NCBI GenBank assembly: GCA_023429565.1
Contig: JAEZDJ010000040.1
Coordinates: 39,139-103,138 of the forward strand
DNA: 64,000 nucleotides
Direction: 5' to 3'
From: Actinomycetes bacterium
GTDB lineage: Bacteria > Actinomycetota > Coriobacteriia > Coriobacteriales > Eggerthellaceae
The notes below the pieces were generated by a model. The model did not search any database. It was not told where the DNA came from and saw only the letters and a list, made by a program, of their open reading frames with translations. The number at the start of each line of letters is the position of its first letter. Position 1 is the stretch's first letter. Below, one piece after another: positions 26,235-36,510 of the stretch. A program made the position numbers and the translations under genes.

Positions 26235-27755
26235 CTAGCGGATCGAGCTGCTGACGTAAGGCGTCTTGTCTTTCAAGAGGACGTCGTGCGCGCCGCCCTC
26301 AACGATGGAAGTGGAGGAAACCACGGTGAGCTTCGCTTTGTGCTGCAGCTCGGGTATGGAGAGGGCGCCGCAATTGCACATGGTTGACTTGACCTTGGAC
26401 AGCGTCAGGTCCACATTGTCCTTGAGCGAGCCGGCGTACGGCACATAGCTGTCGACGCCTTCCTCGAACGACATGCCCTTTTTGTCGCCGCCCAGATCGT
26501 AGCGCTGCCAATTCCGAGCACGGGCCGACCCCTCGCCCCAGTACTCCTTCATGTAACTGCCATTGACATTGACCTTGTTGGTAGGGCTCTCGTCAAAGCG
26601 GGCGAAGTATCGGCCCAGCATGACGAAGTCGGCGCCCATCGCCAGCGCAAGCGTCAGATGATGGTCATAGACGATGCCACCGTCAGAGCAGATGGGAACG
26701 TAGATGCCCGTTTCCTCAAAGTATTCGTCACGGGCTTTCGCCACCTCGATAACCGCCGTGGCCTGCCCGCGCCCAATGCCCTTCTGCTCACGGGTGATGC
26801 AGATGGAGCCGCCACCAATGCCTATTTTGACAAAGTCGGCACCCGCATCGGCCAAGAAACGGAATCCTTCAGCATCGACGACGTTGCCCGCGCCCACCTT
26901 GACGGAATCGCCATACTGCCCGCGAATCCAATCGATCGTGAACTTCTGCCAATCGGAATAGCCCTCGGAGCTGTCGATGCACAGCACGTCAGCGCCTGCC
27001 GCAACCAGGGCCGGCACGCGTTCGGCGTAGTCGCGGGTGTTGATGCCCGCGCCTACCATATAGCGCTTGTGAGAATCCAGCATCTCGTTGGGATTTGACT
27101 TATGCGAATCGTAATCCTTACGGAACACCATATGGACCAGACGGTCGTCTTCGTCAACGATGGGGAGCGAATTGAGCTTGTTGTCCCAGATGATGTCATT
27201 GGCCACCTTGAGGCTGGTGTCCAGGGGAGCCACGATCATGTTCGCCCGGGGCGTCATGAAGTCCGTGACCTTCTCGTCCAGCGCCATGCGGGAAAGGCGA
27301 TAGTCGCGACCGGTCACCACGCCAAGCAGCTTGCCGTGAGTCGAGCCGTCCTCGGTAACGGGCATCGTCGAATGCCCATGCTCCTCCTTGAGCGCCACCA
27401 CGTCAGCCAACGTCATGTCGGGAGAAAGGTTTGCGTCGCTCGTGACGAAACCCGCCTTGTAGTCCTTCACCCGTGCGATCATGGCCGCCTGGCTCTCAAT
27501 GGACTGGGAGCCGAAGACGAAGGACAGTCCGCCTTCCGTCGCAAGCGCGATGGCCATGCCGTCGTCGGACACGGACTGCATGATGGCCGACACCATGGGA
27601 ATGTTCAAGCTGATAGCAGGTTCCTCGCCGCGACGATACTTCACCAGAGGAGTCCCCAGTCCAACCTGAGCAGGGGTACAGTCGGAAGACGAGTAGCCGG
27701 GGACGATCAGATACTCGTTGAATGTACGGGACGGCTCGTCGAAGTAAAATGCCAT
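26235..27755 (-). CDS. guaB: Inosine-5'-monophosphate dehydrogenase
   Basis: This 506-residue enzyme converts IMP to XMP with NAD, the first committed step to GMP. The IMPDH TIM barrel is split by two CBS domains (MTLADVVAL...STMPVTEDG and [14 protein letters not shown]...SLPIVDEDD). The catalytic loop reads [19 protein letters not shown], retaining the nucleophilic Cys but differing from the common GPGSICTTR form. [25 protein letters not shown] is the phosphate-binding part. ATG 27755 has AAGGAG upstream; the frame from 27785 is longer. Confidence 0.95.
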   Translation of the reverse strand: MAFYFDEPSRTFNEYLIVPGYSSSDCTPAQVGLGTPLVKYRRGEEPAISLNIPMVSAIMQSVSDDGMAIALATEGGLSFVFGSQSIESQAAMIARVKDYKAGFVTSDANLSPDMTLADVVALKEEHGHSTMPVTEDGSTHGKLLGVVTGRDYRLSRMALDEKVTDFMTPRANMIVAPLDTSLKVANDIIWDNKLNSLPIVDEDDRLVHMVFRKDYDSHKSNPNEMLDSHKRYMVGAGINTRDYAERVPALVAAGADVLCIDSSEGYSDWQKFTIDWIRGQYGDSVKVGAGNVVDAEGFRFLADAGADFVKIGIGGGSICITREQKGIGRGQATAVIEVAKARDEYFEETGIYVPICSDGGIVYDHHLTLALAMGADFVMLGRYFARFDESPTNKVNVNGSYMKEYWGEGSARARNWQRYDLGGDKKGMSFEEGVDSYVPYAGSLKDNVDLTLSKVKSTMCNCGALSIPELQHKAKLTVVSSTSIVEGGAHDVLLKDKTPYVSSSIR

Positions 27756-28050
27756 AGAGAGAACTCCTTCACGTGATCTGCGCATATGCTGACGGTAACG
27801 CTATGCTGCCTAAGTGTTACCCGCTATTATAGCCACGCTCGCGCCCACACGTGAGGAAACGTCCCGAAAATGGAGAAATTGCGAGGGTCCAAGCATGAAG
27901 CAATGCGCCTTCCCGTGAGACTCCGCGCCGGCGCCATTCCACAATACGACGCATCAATGCACGAGGACCATTTCATATCCACGTTTTGTCTCTCTTCTTT
28001 ATGCGGGGGTTAATGCAAAACTCGGAAGCCCGCAAGCACAACGCCGCCCC
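27756..28050. promoter_or_regulatory. guaB upstream region
   Basis: On the minus strand a consensus TATAAT (27831-27826) lies about 70 bases before the guaB ATG, with no clear -35. I see no purine riboswitch core. The rest, up to the terminator at 28051, holds no evident gene. Confidence 0.45.
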
Positions 28051-28100
28051 GCAAAGAGAAAGTCCCTGTCGGTTTTGACCGACAGGGACTTTCTCTTTGC
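28051..28100. terminator. Perfect 23-bp terminator after the M18 aminopeptidase
   Basis: The arms 28051-28073 and 28078-28100 are exact complements around a 4-base loop. The outer parts are A-rich on one side and T-rich on the other, as in bidirectional intrinsic terminators. It follows the aminopeptidase stop by 18 bases. Confidence 0.85.
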
Positions 28101-28118
28101 CCCTATGCTCGGCAAAGC

Positions 28119-29570
28119 TTAGGCGTCCTTCAAGAACGCCTTGTATGCCTTGAGCGCCTCATAGATGTCAGCCTTGCTGGTGACCTCCCACGGGGCGTGC
28201 ATCGACAGCACGGCCACGCCGGAATCGATGACGTCCATGCCGTACTTCGCCGGGATATAGGCGATGGTGCCACCGCCACCCACGTCCACCTTGCCCAACT
28301 CAGCGGTCTGGAACGACACGCCGGCATCGCCCATGATGCGCCGTATGCGCGCCATGTACTCGGCGCTGGCATCGTTGCTGCCGCTCTTGCCTCGGCTTCC
28401 CGTGTACTTGTTGAACACGATTCCGCATCCCAAATAGGCCGAGTTCTTCGGCTCGAACGCAGAAGCGTAGGCGGGATCGAAGCCAGCCGACACGTCGGAG
28501 GACAGCATACTCGACGATGCAAGCGCACGGCGCAACGGCAGCGTCCCGCCCTCGCCCGCCAGCTCCATGATCTCAGCAATCGTGTTCTCGAAGAATTGGG
28601 AGGCCATGCCAGTGGCTCCCACGCTGCCGATCTCTTCCTTGTCGACCAAGATGGTGATCGCCGTCTTCTTTGGCTGTTCCATGTCCAATTGCGCCCTGAG
28701 GGACGTGAAGGCGCACACGCGATCATCCTGACCGTAACCGATAACCATGCTGCGATCGAATCCCAGGTCACGGGCGCGGCCGGCAGGGACGGCCTCAATC
28801 TCGGCCGAGAGGAAGTCGTCCTCCTCTATGCCATACTTTTCCGCAAGCAGCTTGAGCGCAAAGGCCTTCACCGGTTCCTTTTCGGCCAGCTTCTCAAAGG
28901 CGGGGCGCCCGTCTTCGGCGGCGTCCTTGTCAGAACCGTCACGCGCTTCGTCCTTTTCGATCACCAACGGCCGATTGCCGACCAGCAGGTCAAGGGCCTC
29001 CCCTTCCACCGCTTCGGCCGCCTTTTTGTCCATCTGCTGGCGCGCCAGGTGGATCAGCAGATCGGTCACGCAGAACACCGGATCGTCCGGATCTTCGCCC
29101 ACCTGCACGTCCACCACCGTGCCGTCAGTCTTGGCAATCACGCCGTGCAATGCCAGCGGAAGCGTGACCCACTGGTAGGTCTTGATGCCGCCATAGTAAT
29201 GGGTGTCGAGCAAGGCGACGCCATTCGCCTCATAGAGCGGGTTCTGCTTGAGGTCGAGACGGGGAGAGTCAATATGGGCACCGAGGATGTTGAACCCCGC
29301 AGAAAAGGATTCTTCCCCCAAATGAGCGAGGATAAGGGCCTTCCCGTGCGCCTGTGCCCACACCTTGTCGCCCGGGGCGAGCGCACGCCCTTCGTCAACC
29401 GCCTCGTCAAGTGAACGATACCCCTGCTGCTCAGCCAGCGCGATCGCCGTCGAGGCGCACTCGCGTTCCGTCTTGTTGTCTGAAATGAAGGCGGTGTAGT
29501 CAGCCGCCAAACCTTCGAGGGTCTCAAGGTCTGATTCGCCGTAAGTCTTCCATGCCACTTCGTTCTCCAT
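28119..29570 (-). CDS. M18-family zinc aminopeptidase
   Basis: The 483-residue cytoplasmic metallopeptidase matches the M18 (aminopeptidase I / LAP4) family: GAHIDSPRLDLK carries the first zinc ligand, ILVDKEEIGSVGATGM the catalytic Glu pair, SSDVSAGFDP and VFNKYTGSRGKSGSNDAS follow, and VLSMHAPWEVTSKADIYEA holds the last His ligand. It removes N-terminal residues from peptides. ATG 29570 has GAAAGG 9 bases upstream; the ATG at 29579 abuts it and is unlikely. Monocistronic, with its own terminator. Confidence 0.93.
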   Translation of the reverse strand: MENEVAWKTYGESDLETLEGLAADYTAFISDNKTERECASTAIALAEQQGYRSLDEAVDEGRALAPGDKVWAQAHGKALILAHLGEESFSAGFNILGAHIDSPRLDLKQNPLYEANGVALLDTHYYGGIKTYQWVTLPLALHGVIAKTDGTVVDVQVGEDPDDPVFCVTDLLIHLARQQMDKKAAEAVEGEALDLLVGNRPLVIEKDEARDGSDKDAAEDGRPAFEKLAEKEPVKAFALKLLAEKYGIEEDDFLSAEIEAVPAGRARDLGFDRSMVIGYGQDDRVCAFTSLRAQLDMEQPKKTAITILVDKEEIGSVGATGMASQFFENTIAEIMELAGEGGTLPLRRALASSSMLSSDVSAGFDPAYASAFEPKNSAYLGCGIVFNKYTGSRGKSGSNDASAEYMARIRRIMGDAGVSFQTAELGKVDVGGGGTIAYIPAKYGMDVIDSGVAVLSMHAPWEVTSKADIYEALKAYKAFLKDA

Positions 29571-29892
29571 GACATCCATCCTTTCGCGTCAAACGTGCCC
29601 AATCTGTTGTTCGCGCCCATTATCCACCAAATGAGCCGCCCGCGAAGCGCCCGTGATCGTTTCTTCGCAAATCAGGGTGCAAGAGCTTGGACGCCTCAAT
29701 GCCAAGCAGAACCCGCTCTGCGGGATACATGGCAGCTTCTTCGCAAGCAAGTTGAATAATAACTGTGGAGTTTCCGACACCTCGAAGCCACAACTAATTT
29801 AGCAACTAAAATATTCTTTGAAACACCCGGGTACGCACATCTCTCAAATCTCGCGGTTTCCCTCCTTGGCACCCTAAGCCGGAAAGGCATCT
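29571..29892. promoter_or_regulatory. Divergent gap, aminopeptidase / ABC transporter
   Basis: This 322-base gap contains an AT-rich segment near 29752-29820 with two copies of CAACTAA (about 29792 and 29804), a possible regulator site or promoter for the ABC gene. No small gene has convincing support. Confidence 0.3.
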
Positions 29893-32800
29893 ATGCTGCA
29901 ACTCATCGACATCTGCAAATCCTATACGACCGCCGACTTCACGCAAACCGCCCTCGACCATGTGTCCGTGTCCTTTCGCGACAGCGAGTTCGTCGCCATT
30001 CTCGGACCGTCCGGCTCAGGCAAGACCACCCTTCTGAACATCGTGGGCGGCCTCGACCACTACGACTCGGGCAACCTAGTCATCGATGGCATTTCGACCG
30101 AGGAATACAAGGACCGCGATTGGGATGCGTACCGCAACAACCGCATCGGCTTCGTCTTCCAGAGTTACAACCTCATCCCTCACCAAACGATACTCGGAAA
30201 CGTCGAGCTCGCACTCACGTTGTCGGGCGTGTCTCCTGCCGAGCGCAAGGAGCGCGCGACCCAGGCGCTGCAGCAGGTCGGCCTGGGAGACCACATCAAC
30301 AAGAAGCCGGGGCAACTCTCCGGCGGACAGATGCAGCGCGTGGCCATCGCCCGTGCGCTCATCAACGATCCCGAGATACTGCTGGCCGACGAGCCCACCG
30401 GCGCGCTCGACTCTAAGACCAGCGTGCAGATCATGAACCTGCTCACCGAGATCGCGAATGACCGTCTGGTCATCATGGTCACGCACAACCCGGAACTTGC
30501 CGAGGAATACGCCACGCGCATCGTCAATCTCAGCGATGGCTCCATCCAGTCCGACACGAATCCCTTCCTGCCCGCCGCACAGGATATGCATCTCAGCGAA
30601 AAGCCCGTGCGCAAAACGGCCATGTCATTCCTCACCGCACTCTCTTTGTCATTCAACAACCTCATGACGAAGAAGGGCCGCACCATCATGACGGCGTTTG
30701 CCGGATCCATCGGCATCATCGGCATCGCGGCAATCCTCGCGCTCGCAAACGGTGTGAACAACTATATAAAGTCCGTCGAGGAGGAAACGCTTTCGGAATA
30801 CCCCCTCACCATCGAGAGCCAGGGCTTCGACCTCACTTCCCTGATGGTCATGCCCGGCGCCGATTCAGGCGACGAGGGCGACGGCACGAGCGGCGATGGC
30901 GGGGACGGCGAAGGCCAGGTCTCCGAAACCAAGACGCTCACAAACATGTTCTCGCGCATTGGCAGCAACGACCTGGCATCGCTCAAGGAGTTCTTCGATG
31001 ACGGCGGCGATGGCATCGACCAATACGCGAACTCCATCCAATACACCTATGACGTCACCCCGCAGATATACAGCGCCGACACGTCAAACGGCGTGCGTCA
31101 GGTGAATCCCGACACCTCATTCTCGGCATTGGGGCTGGGATCCACCACGAGTTCGAACAGCCTCATGTCCATGAGCATGAGCACCGACGTGTTCTCCGAG
31201 ATGATGGACGACACAAGCCTCGTCGAGAACCAGTACGACGTGGTGGCGGGACAGTGGCCCGAAAACTATGACGAGATAGTCCTTGTGCTCAACAGCAGCG
31301 GCGGCATGAGCGACTTGATGTTCTATGACATGGGCCTGCGCGATCCCAGCGAGCTCGACGACATGGTGAGCCAGCTGGCCAACAATGAGGACGTCTCCAC
31401 TCCCGAGGACAAACGCTCCGTCTCCTATGACCAAATTCTCAATACCACGTTCAAGCTCATTCAGGCCACTGACACCTATCAGTACGATGGGGAGTACAAG
31501 GTCTGGAAGGACAAGAGCGACGACGAGACCTATATGAAGAACGTCGTCGAAAACGGAACCGATCTCAAGATAACGGGCATTGTCCAACCGAAGCAAGATG
31601 CCACCGCAACGGCCCTCAGCCCCGGACTCTACTACACCTCGTCCCTGACCGACCGTCTTATCGACGACGCAGCCAACGCACAGATCGTGAAGGACCAGCT
31701 GGCAACCCCGGACGTCAACGTGTTCTCGGGTAAGACGTTCTCCGAAGAGGAAGATGAGCAGGGCGAAGGCAGCTTCGACATGAGCTCGCTGTTCACCATC
31801 GACGAAAACGCGCTGCAATCCGCCTTCACCATAGATCAGAGCGCATTGGCCGTGGACATGTCAAACTCGCTTGATCTTCAAAGTGCAGCCGCGAACCTTC
31901 CTGCAGCACCCGAACCAAACATGAACGAAATCGCCGGATCGCTCAACATCGACCTTCCCGCAGACAAGGTCGCCGGACTTATGGGCACCGTCATGCAGGG
32001 GTATGTGACCTATCTCCAGGATCACCCCGGCACCACCACGCAGGAATACCTGGCCCTCCCCGAAGTCCAGGCTCAAATCATGGCAGGCATCCAGGGCATG
32101 GTCGACCAAGACGCCCTTCAAGCCCAGCTTGCGACAGCTCTGCAAGGTTACGTGCAGACCACCATGAGCACCTACATGAGTCAAATGGCAACCGCCCTGC
32201 AATCACAGATGACTGCTGCCCTGCAGAACTCCATGAACCAGATGGCGAGCAACATGGCCAACGCCATGCACATCGATCCCGATGCATTCAAGAACGCCTT
32301 CCAGATGAACATGGACGAGAAGGAACTCACCGAACTCATGACCTCGCTCATGAACACGCAGGGAACCTCCTATGACAGCAACCTCAAGAAGCTGGGCTAC
32401 GCCGATCCGGCCAAGCCGTCCAGCATTGACATCTACCCCATTGACTTCGAGAGCAAAGAGAAGGTCATCGGCATTCTCGACGGCTACAATGATCGCATGA
32501 AAGCAGAAGACCAGCAAGACAAGGTCATCACCTATACCGACCTCGTCGGCACGCTCATGTCATCGGTGACCGATATCGTGAACATGATCAGCTATGTGCT
32601 CGTCGCCTTCGTGGCCATATCCCTCGTAGTGTCCTCCATCATGATCGGCATCATCACCTACATCTCCGTGCTTGAGCGGAAGAAGGAAATCGGCATCCTT
32701 CGTTCCATCGGCGCAAGCAAACGAGACATAAGCCGCGTCTTCAATGCAGAAACCCTCATCGTTGGATTCACTGCCGGGCTCATCGGCGTTGGCTTGACGG

Positions 32801-32988
32801 CACTTGCCTGCATCCCGGCGAACGCCATCGTCTATGCAAATTTCGACGTGGCTAACGTCGCCTCCCTTCCGTGGCAAGCCGCAGTCGTCCTCGTGCTCAT
32901 CAGCATGCTGCTCACGTTTTTGGCAGGCTTGATACCCTCAAGCGCCGCGAGCCGAAAAGACCCCGTCGAGGCCCTGCGAAGCGAATAG
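29893..32988 (+). CDS. MacB/FtsX-like ABC transporter, ATPase fused to permease with very large extracellular domain
   Basis: The 1031-residue fusion has an N-terminal LolD/MacB-type ATPase: Walker A GPSGSGKT (38-45), signature LSGGQ (142-146), Walker [10 protein letters not shown] (162-170). One membrane segment follows near 268-290, then about 600 extracytoplasmic residues that are Asp/Gly/Ser-rich early and Met/Gln-rich later (repeated short [13 protein letters not shown] units), and finally three FtsX-type membrane segments near 895-1020 with the conserved [17 protein letters not shown]. Such proteins act as mechanotransmitters on peptides, lipoproteins or drugs. The extracellular part is much larger than MacB's. 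Substrate unknown. Confidence 0.9.
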   Translation: MLQLIDICKSYTTADFTQTALDHVSVSFRDSEFVAILGPSGSGKTTLLNIVGGLDHYDSGNLVIDGISTEEYKDRDWDAYRNNRIGFVFQSYNLIPHQTILGNVELALTLSGVSPAERKERATQALQQVGLGDHINKKPGQLSGGQMQRVAIARALINDPEILLADEPTGALDSKTSVQIMNLLTEIANDRLVIMVTHNPELAEEYATRIVNLSDGSIQSDTNPFLPAAQDMHLSEKPVRKTAMSFLTALSLSFNNLMTKKGRTIMTAFAGSIGIIGIAAILALANGVNNYIKSVEEETLSEYPLTIESQGFDLTSLMVMPGADSGDEGDGTSGDGGDGEGQVSETKTLTNMFSRIGSNDLASLKEFFDDGGDGIDQYANSIQYTYDVTPQIYSADTSNGVRQVNPDTSFSALGLGSTTSSNSLMSMSMSTDVFSEMMDDTSLVENQYDVVAGQWPENYDEIVLVLNSSGGMSDLMFYDMGLRDPSELDDMVSQLANNEDVSTPEDKRSVSYDQILNTTFKLIQATDTYQYDGEYKVWKDKSDDETYMKNVVENGTDLKITGIVQPKQDATATALSPGLYYTSSLTDRLIDDAANAQIVKDQLATPDVNVFSGKTFSEEEDEQGEGSFDMSSLFTIDENALQSAFTIDQSALAVDMSNSLDLQSAAANLPAAPEPNMNEIAGSLNIDLPADKVAGLMGTVMQGYVTYLQDHPGTTTQEYLALPEVQAQIMAGIQGMVDQDALQAQLATALQGYVQTTMSTYMSQMATALQSQMTAALQNSMNQMASNMANAMHIDPDAFKNAFQMNMDEKELTELMTSLMNTQGTSYDSNLKKLGYADPAKPSSIDIYPIDFESKEKVIGILDGYNDRMKAEDQQDKVITYTDLVGTLMSSVTDIVNMISYVLVAFVAISLVVSSIMIGIITYISVLERKKEIGILRSIGASKRDISRVFNAETLIVGFTAGLIGVGLTALACIPANAIVYANFDVANVASLPWQAAVVLVLISMLLTFLAGLIPSSAASRKDPVEALRSE

Positions 32989-33022
32989 GAATTCTGAGCC
33001 TTCCCGTTTTGCCAGCCATCTT

Positions 33023-33056
33023 GAGACCCTCTTTCCTGGTCATGGAAGAGGGTCTC
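33023..33056. terminator. Hairpin after the ABC transporter gene
   Basis: GAGACCCTCTTTCC pairs with GGAAGAGGGTCTC with one bulged base, 35 bases past the stop. No T-run follows. Confidence 0.5.
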
Positions 33057-33116
33057 TGCCTCGCTCAAGCGCGATGTGAAGGTTATGAGAATCGGGGAAC
33101 CGTATAGATTACCCCC

Positions 33117-33171
33117 TTGCACTCTTTTTTCTTGAACGTTATGATACTTAATGAGATTGGTTCTCATTAAG
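33117..33171 (+). promoter_or_regulatory. Rubrerythrin promoter with perfect palindromic operator
   Basis: TTGCAC (33117-33122), 17 bases, TATGAT (33140-33145) is a well-spaced promoter. Immediately after the -10, CTTAATGAGA (33147-33156) and TCTCATTAAG (33162-33171) form a perfect 10-bp inverted repeat with a 5-base centre, covering the expected start of transcription. Position and form suit an iron- or peroxide-responsive repressor (Fur, PerR or DtxR type). Confidence 0.8.
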
Positions 33172-33213
33172 AAAAGACGAGAGAGCCTGACCAGACGAGA
33201 AGGAGTTATGCTC

Positions 33214-33822
33214 ATGAAAGTACGTTCCCAGGTCCCCAGCGTAGACAATTCCACCAACTTCAACGTCGTCTCCGACAGCAAAACAACGGTCGGCACCACA
33301 CTCGAGAACCTCAAGTCTGCCATCATAGGAGAAACCGGCGCTTCCGCCAAGTATGCAGCCTTCGCCAAAGCGGCGAAAGAGCAGGGATACGATCAGATTT
33401 CCCGGCTGTTCGAGGCAACCTCCGCCGCGGAGCAGATTCACATCGGTTTGGAGTATGGCCTGGTTTCTGCAGAGGACCCCACCTACGAGAAGCCTGCAGC
33501 CCCCGACTGCTCAGGGGAAGCAACCGACCTCAACCTCATATCTGGCGCCAACGGCGAAATCTATGAGACCTCCGACATGTATCCCTCCTTTATCAAGAAG
33601 GCTCAGGAAGAAGGCAACCACAAGGCCGTCCAGGTCTTCACCCGGGCCAAGCTTGCCGAGTCCGTGCATGCGGAGCGCTATCTGGCAGCCTACAACGATC
33701 TTGACGCAGCAGACGACGACACCTTCTACCTCTGCCCCATCTGTGGCTATATCCACAAGGGCGAAGACTTCGAAAAATGCCCCATCTGCTTCTGCCCGAA
33801 AGCCACGTTCAAGACGTTCTAG
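33214..33822 (+). CDS. Rubrerythrin
   Basis: The 202-residue protein combines a four-helix diiron domain (GETGASAKYAAFA; AAEQIHIGLEYGL; AKLAESVHAERYL, with E-x-x-H pairs) and a C-terminal rubredoxin-like site (CPICGYIHKG, then CPICFCPK). It reduces hydrogen peroxide in anaerobes using electrons from NADH via rubredoxin-type partners. ATG 33214 is 8 bases from AGAAGGAG; ATG 33208 is too close. The operator upstream implies stress or iron control. Confidence 0.93.
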   Translation: MKVRSQVPSVDNSTNFNVVSDSKTTVGTTLENLKSAIIGETGASAKYAAFAKAAKEQGYDQISRLFEATSAAEQIHIGLEYGLVSAEDPTYEKPAAPDCSGEATDLNLISGANGEIYETSDMYPSFIKKAQEEGNHKAVQVFTRAKLAESVHAERYLAAYNDLDAADDDTFYLCPICGYIHKGEDFEKCPICFCPKATFKTF

Positions 33823-33851
33823 TCAATCAAGCCCGACTTACCGTCCACATG

Positions 33852-33883
33852 AAGAAGGACCGTCCTGAAGGACGGTCCTTCTT
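33852..33883 (+). terminator. Rubrerythrin terminator
   Basis: AAGAAGGACCGTCC and GGACGGTCCTTCTT form a perfect 14-bp stem with a TGAA loop and end in T residues, 30 bases after the stop. Confidence 0.85.
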
Positions 33884-33985
33884 TGCTCGGCGCATGGCTC
33901 GCGACGCTTCGCGCCCCGCACCTTCAGACCAGAGAGGAACGCCCCTTGCATCGACAAAGAGCGGCAGCTGCAGTGCGTGGTTCCT

Positions 33986-34276
33986 TCAGCAATCGGCTTC
34001 GGGTTCGTCCCGCGCGTCGGGATAGCAAACGACATGGTCTTTTGTGAGATCACCCGAGGGCACGTACTCGATGATGTCGTTGACGTTGCAGTTCTCAATC
34101 CCCATCTCCTCAAACGCCTCGATCAACTTGTCCAGGGTCGAAAGCCTGAACGCCTTGATATGCCCGGTCTTGATTCGAGAGACATTGACGTTGGTGATCC
34201 CCACCTTCTTTGCCGTCACGTTCACCGCGATCCCATGATCGCTCATCAGCTTGTTCAATTTCACACATATGGGCAT
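33986..34276 (-). CDS. Small XRE-family HTH regulator
   Basis: The 96-residue product begins MPICVKLNKLMSDHGIAVN and has a Cro/XRE HTH near residues 18-45 (TAKKVGITNVNVSRIKTGHI), close to YozG-type proteins. The C-terminal 30 residues are acidic with one Cys near the end. It is divergent from another XRE gene 104 bases away. Target unknown; it may act on its own promoter or the pair. Confidence 0.75.
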   Translation of the reverse strand: MPICVKLNKLMSDHGIAVNVTAKKVGITNVNVSRIKTGHIKAFRLSTLDKLIEAFEEMGIENCNVNDIIEYVPSGDLTKDHVVCYPDARDEPEADC

Positions 34277-34380
34277 CGTTATTCCGAATCCCGTTCGAAG
34301 GTTCTAGCCAACTGGGCTTTATCCATAAATTGTTCGTTAAAACGTACAGTATAGTTGATTGTATCGCATACGCTTGATAT

Positions 34381-34611
34381 ATGGTTCGACATGATGACGA
34401 CTACGATGATGAAAGACGACGCCTCGGCATGAGGGTGTCGCGCCTTCGTGCATCAAAAGGATTGTCGCAGAGCCAACTCGCCATGATGGTCGAGATGCAT
34501 CGGCCCACGCTGAATCTCATCGAATCAGGACAAGCCAATCCGCAATTCGTGACTCTCGTGCGTATCGCGGAGGGATTGGGTGTGAAGATCGAAGACCTTT
34601 TCAGGGATTGA
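34381..34611 (+). CDS. Small XRE-family HTH regulator
   Basis: The 76-residue protein is almost entirely a canonical XRE domain (VSRLRASKGLSQSQLAMMVEMHRPTLNLIESGQANPQFVTLVRIAEGL in sense), preceded by an acidic N-terminus. ATG 34381 lacks a clear SD. It may work alone or with the convergent 535-residue gene, whose end is 105 bases away. Confidence 0.8.
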   Translation: MVRHDDDYDDERRRLGMRVSRLRASKGLSQSQLAMMVEMHRPTLNLIESGQANPQFVTLVRIAEGLGVKIEDLFRD

Positions 34612-34716
34612 AACATCTCGCCGGACATCTTTGCCACCTGATCCATAGCCTCCTTTCGCCCGTTATATAACCACCTCAGAGACACGCCACCTGCCTTTCC
34701 CCGCTTCCCTGGCCCA

Positions 34717-36324
34717 TCAAATGCGAGAAGCATACGCGGCAGTGGGCAAATGAGATCCACAATGCCCCACGACGATCAGACGGTTGTCATGGTCGGCATA
34801 GTAATGCACGCTCAGTCGGCCCCCCGTCCTTCTTGTGCGGCCTTTGACGTGAGGCGATATATCAACCAGGCGCCCTTGATACTCGATGCGCCGCAATCTG
34901 GCCAACTCATTGTTCTTGGTGGTGGCCGGCCCTTCGCCCAGCGCCACGCTCAAGTTTGTCTCAGCCTTGAACACCGCCTCGACATTGACAGACTCATCAG
35001 AGAATACCAGTTGGTAGAGAACCGTCGCCATGCAACGAAGAACGTCCCACGTTTCCATGGCATCTCCCCTGTCAAACTCCTCAGCGCTCTTCTCAGCGTT
35101 CGCATGCACAAAAAGCCTGTCGGGATAGGCCCGTTTGGCAAGCCGCAGCGACTCGGCTGGCGTTGAGGGAAATTCAAGCGCGTCAATCAGGGCGGCTCGC
35201 CGCCCTAGGGCATCGTTCGCCCTCGCCAAAGAGGATGCACGGAATTCCGCTTCCTGCAGAAGACGGGTGAACTTCGCAAATTGCTTTTCAGCATCGGCCC
35301 GATATTCCTCGGTCTCAATGAGCAAGGCTTCGTGGGCCGCCCTGAGCGCCTCCAGATCAGCCCGAGAGGATTCCGGGGTCGCCGGTTCTTGGAGCGTCTG
35401 TCCTTGTGCGACAAAGGCATCGGCAATCGGAGCTCTGCCAAGTCGGTTCGAGTCACGCAATGGCTCATCAGCCTGGTTTTTGCCATCTTCGTCCGGTTGA
35501 AGCTGCCGCGCTTCCTCTGCGGTGACGAGACGATAGTGGTCCCGTCCGGCAAGACGAGGCATCCGCATCGGCACCAGCGAACCATCGCAGACCAGAGCCA
35601 AGATGCGGTCGGCCCATGCCCCAAAGGACACGAAGCTCTTCCTCCACCTTTGCTGGTCAGCCGCTGTTGGAGCGAAGTTATAGGTGGTCAGGCTGGTATA
35701 CAGACCACCCGGACGTTCGTCGTATACCTTATTCGAAAATTTTCGCGCCGCGCGAAACGTCGGCTTTCCCAAAAAGAGCATCGAGCGGCGGGGAAGCTTC
35801 TCGTCATTTCGATTCAGCCCAACGTAGCACAGCACGGGGCAGCCCGCCTCTTCGTCATAGGAAGGATAGACGAAGAGGCCGCCAAGATTCCCCATCTTGA
35901 GCCTGCGGGCATCCACAAGAACGCACCCTGGAAACAACTGCCCAAGCTTATCGAACGAAAGGGGTTTTCGCCAGGCGACTTTTGAATGTCGGAGAATGGC
36001 CTTGGCACTGTCTTCGGACAGCTCCATGGTCTTCGGCTTGTAATACCACACGCTCTCGAGTTCAGCGTATTCGAACTTTGACTTGAAGAGGCCAATCGGC
36101 AGCTTCTCAACGCCTCGGCGCGCCTTCCTCAGCTCCGTCTCTTCCTGTATGGTGAATGAAGTGCTGTCCAGAAGGCGGCAGTTCCCCAACTCTGCAACCG
36201 TTTTCCCCCGGAGCGCCTCTGCCCCATCGATCTCATCCATGAGGTCGCGACTCAGACCACCCTTGAAGCTTCGGTGGAATGAAGCGAGCAACTGTTCGAA
36301 ATAGGGCTGCTGATCTTCCGACAT
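34717..36324 (-). CDS. Unrecognised 535-residue protein with central coiled coil
   Basis: I do not recognise this protein. I place the start at MSEDQQPYFEQLL (36324), with GAGAAGGGG 11-13 bases upstream; the frame is open from 36399. Residues 1-275 look globular, with FKSKFEYAELESVWYYKPKT and GGLFVYPSYDEEAGC. Residues about 320-376 are a strong coiled coil. Residues about 390-535 form a second domain ending LSVHYYADHDNRLIVVGHCG, with RRIEYQGRLVDISPHVKGR before it. There is no signal peptide or membrane segment, so it is probably cytoplasmic. Next to it lie two small XRE regulators, so an accessory or defence role is possible but unproven. Confidence 0.7.
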   Translation of the reverse strand: MSEDQQPYFEQLLASFHRSFKGGLSRDLMDEIDGAEALRGKTVAELGNCRLLDSTSFTIQEETELRKARRGVEKLPIGLFKSKFEYAELESVWYYKPKTMELSEDSAKAILRHSKVAWRKPLSFDKLGQLFPGCVLVDARRLKMGNLGGLFVYPSYDEEAGCPVLCYVGLNRNDEKLPRRSMLFLGKPTFRAARKFSNKVYDERPGGLYTSLTTYNFAPTAADQQRWRKSFVSFGAWADRILALVCDGSLVPMRMPRLAGRDHYRLVTAEEARQLQPDEDGKNQADEPLRDSNRLGRAPIADAFVAQGQTLQEPATPESSRADLEALRAAHEALLIETEEYRADAEKQFAKFTRLLQEAEFRASSLARANDALGRRAALIDALEFPSTPAESLRLAKRAYPDRLFVHANAEKSAEEFDRGDAMETWDVLRCMATVLYQLVFSDESVNVEAVFKAETNLSVALGEGPATTKNNELARLRRIEYQGRLVDISPHVKGRTRRTGGRLSVHYYADHDNRLIVVGHCGSHLPTAAYASRI

Positions 36325-36510
36325 GATAACGATCGTCCCCTTCTCATCGTCATGGGAAGACATTCTACAACACACAGAATTGTATCCGCAAAGATGCACA
36401 AAAAATCCCCCTGAAGAAGGGACGCCCGCTGCAAACCGGAATCAACCCCCTCAGATCCGCCGTTCCCCTCGCCGCCCAACCATCGACTCGGCGACCGAGC
36501 GCCCCGCCTC
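36325..36510. other. Gap between unknown gene and LuxR-type regulator 4
   Basis: About 190 bases. It may hold the promoter for the unknown gene and the end of the LuxR-type transcript. I see no gene and no clear terminator. Confidence 0.3.
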
